From Gammaproteobacteria bacterium (GTDB lineage: Bacteria > Pseudomonadota > Gammaproteobacteria > Pseudomonadales > Azotimanducaceae_A): 6,179 nucleotides of DNA. The notes under the pieces are model-generated. The model saw only the letters and a list, made by a program, of their open reading frames with translations. It was not told where the DNA came from and ran no database searches. The stretch covers positions 1 to 6,179 of the forward strand of contig JAPOON010000759.1 in the NCBI GenBank assembly GCA_026713405.1, written 5' to 3'. Position 1 is the stretch's first letter. Every line of letters starts with the position of its first letter. The position numbers and the translations under genes are program-made. Below, piece after piece: positions 5,904 through 6,179 of this stretch.

Positions 5904-6179
5904 CCCTGCCTGCCGCTATCCCATGGCCGGGTTTGGCTGGGACATGCCGCGGTGGCCTTGCCCGCTCGGGCCCACCCGCGAGCACGGGGATTCCGTGCTC
6001 CGCGCGATGCTCAGGATGCGAGGAGACGTGCTGTCGCGGCAACTCGCATGCCCGCTTCCCATCGTGTCCACTGGCGTCCCTTCGCAAGAAATCTCGGCCG
6101 GACTTCGCCCGTATGGCTGCGGGCGGCGGGACGCAACAGTCTACAAGTCCGACTGGGCGCGAGACCGTGCCGCGATCGG
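5904..6179. other. Stretch without a supported gene
   Basis: No frame here has both a convincing ribosome binding site and recognisable protein content. On the plus strand an open frame from an ATG at 6007 (or 6016) runs in frame to the edge and could be the 5' end of a divergent gene. It has no good Shine-Dalgarno, its codon pattern is not persuasive, and other frames are equally open in this GC-rich sequence. The stretch probably holds upstream control sequence for the 59-residue gene. I see no tRNA or other RNA gene. Confidence 0.4.
5980..6000. repeat. Perfect 8-bp inverted repeat with 5-base spacer
   Basis: GAGCACGG (5980-5987) and CCGTGCTC (5993-6000) are exact reverse complements around the spacer GGATT. 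The dyad lies 77 bases upstream of the 59-residue gene. Neither side is followed by a T run, so an intrinsic terminator is unlikely. It could be a binding site for a dimeric regulator, a hairpin in a longer leader, or chance in GC-rich DNA. Confidence 0.45.

Noticed and set aside
5710..6087. 125-codon minus-strand open frame
   Set aside because: Its 3' part overlaps the two-helix protein in another frame and its product is Arg/His/Pro-rich without any recognisable pattern.
6007..6179. Possible divergent plus-strand gene start
   Set aside because: Open to the edge but without a good ribosome binding site or recognisable protein content; competing frames are equally open.

Overview
The window looks like part of a GC-rich proteobacterial chromosome. 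The GC-rich third codon positions, the UbiA-type heme o synthase, the SCO protein and the style of the small membrane subunits suggest a gamma- or betaproteobacterium, but nothing here fixes the genus. Every gene I can support is on the minus strand, so transcription runs from high to low coordinates. The larger plus-strand open frames are antisense shadows.

In transcription order: (1) about 276 bases with no convincing gene (5904-6179), containing one clean inverted repeat; (2) a 59-residue two-helix membrane protein (5724-5903); (3) a 101-base spacer (5623-5723, a few bases either way) with a candidate sigma70 promoter; (4) a tight cluster: a 58-residue single-helix subunit (5445-5621), a CuA-bearing subunit II (4884-5429), a heme-copper subunit I (3149-4873), heme o synthase ctaB (2267-3133), an SCO copper chaperone (1455-2282), and a large iron-sulfur cytochrome b fusion that starts at a GTG (1437) and runs off the left edge. 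Gaps inside the cluster are 10-17 bases, or a 16-base overlap between ctaB and the SCO gene, so this is almost certainly one operon.

The first five genes of the cluster look like a B-family (ba3-like) terminal oxidase with its heme and copper assembly factors. Subunit I, however, keeps all six heme and CuB histidines but has no tyrosine four residues after the helix VI CuB histidine. Oxygen-reducing A- and B-family enzymes carry their His-Tyr crosslink there; this protein has glutamine. Loss of that tyrosine within a B-like scaffold that still has CuA is the mark of the unconventional nitric oxide reductase families (eNOR, sNOR and relatives). I therefore read the complex as a probable CuA-type NO reductase that most pipelines would label cytochrome c oxidase.

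The last gene is the second unusual item. It joins a bc1/b6-type diheme cytochrome b, a 2x[4Fe-4S] ferredoxin module and an MvhD/FlpD-type iron-sulfur domain in one chain. Its position suggests a quinone-linked redox module working with, or beside, the reductase. The electron path is inference: no Rieske protein, no c-type heme motif and no Hdr-like partner is visible in the window.
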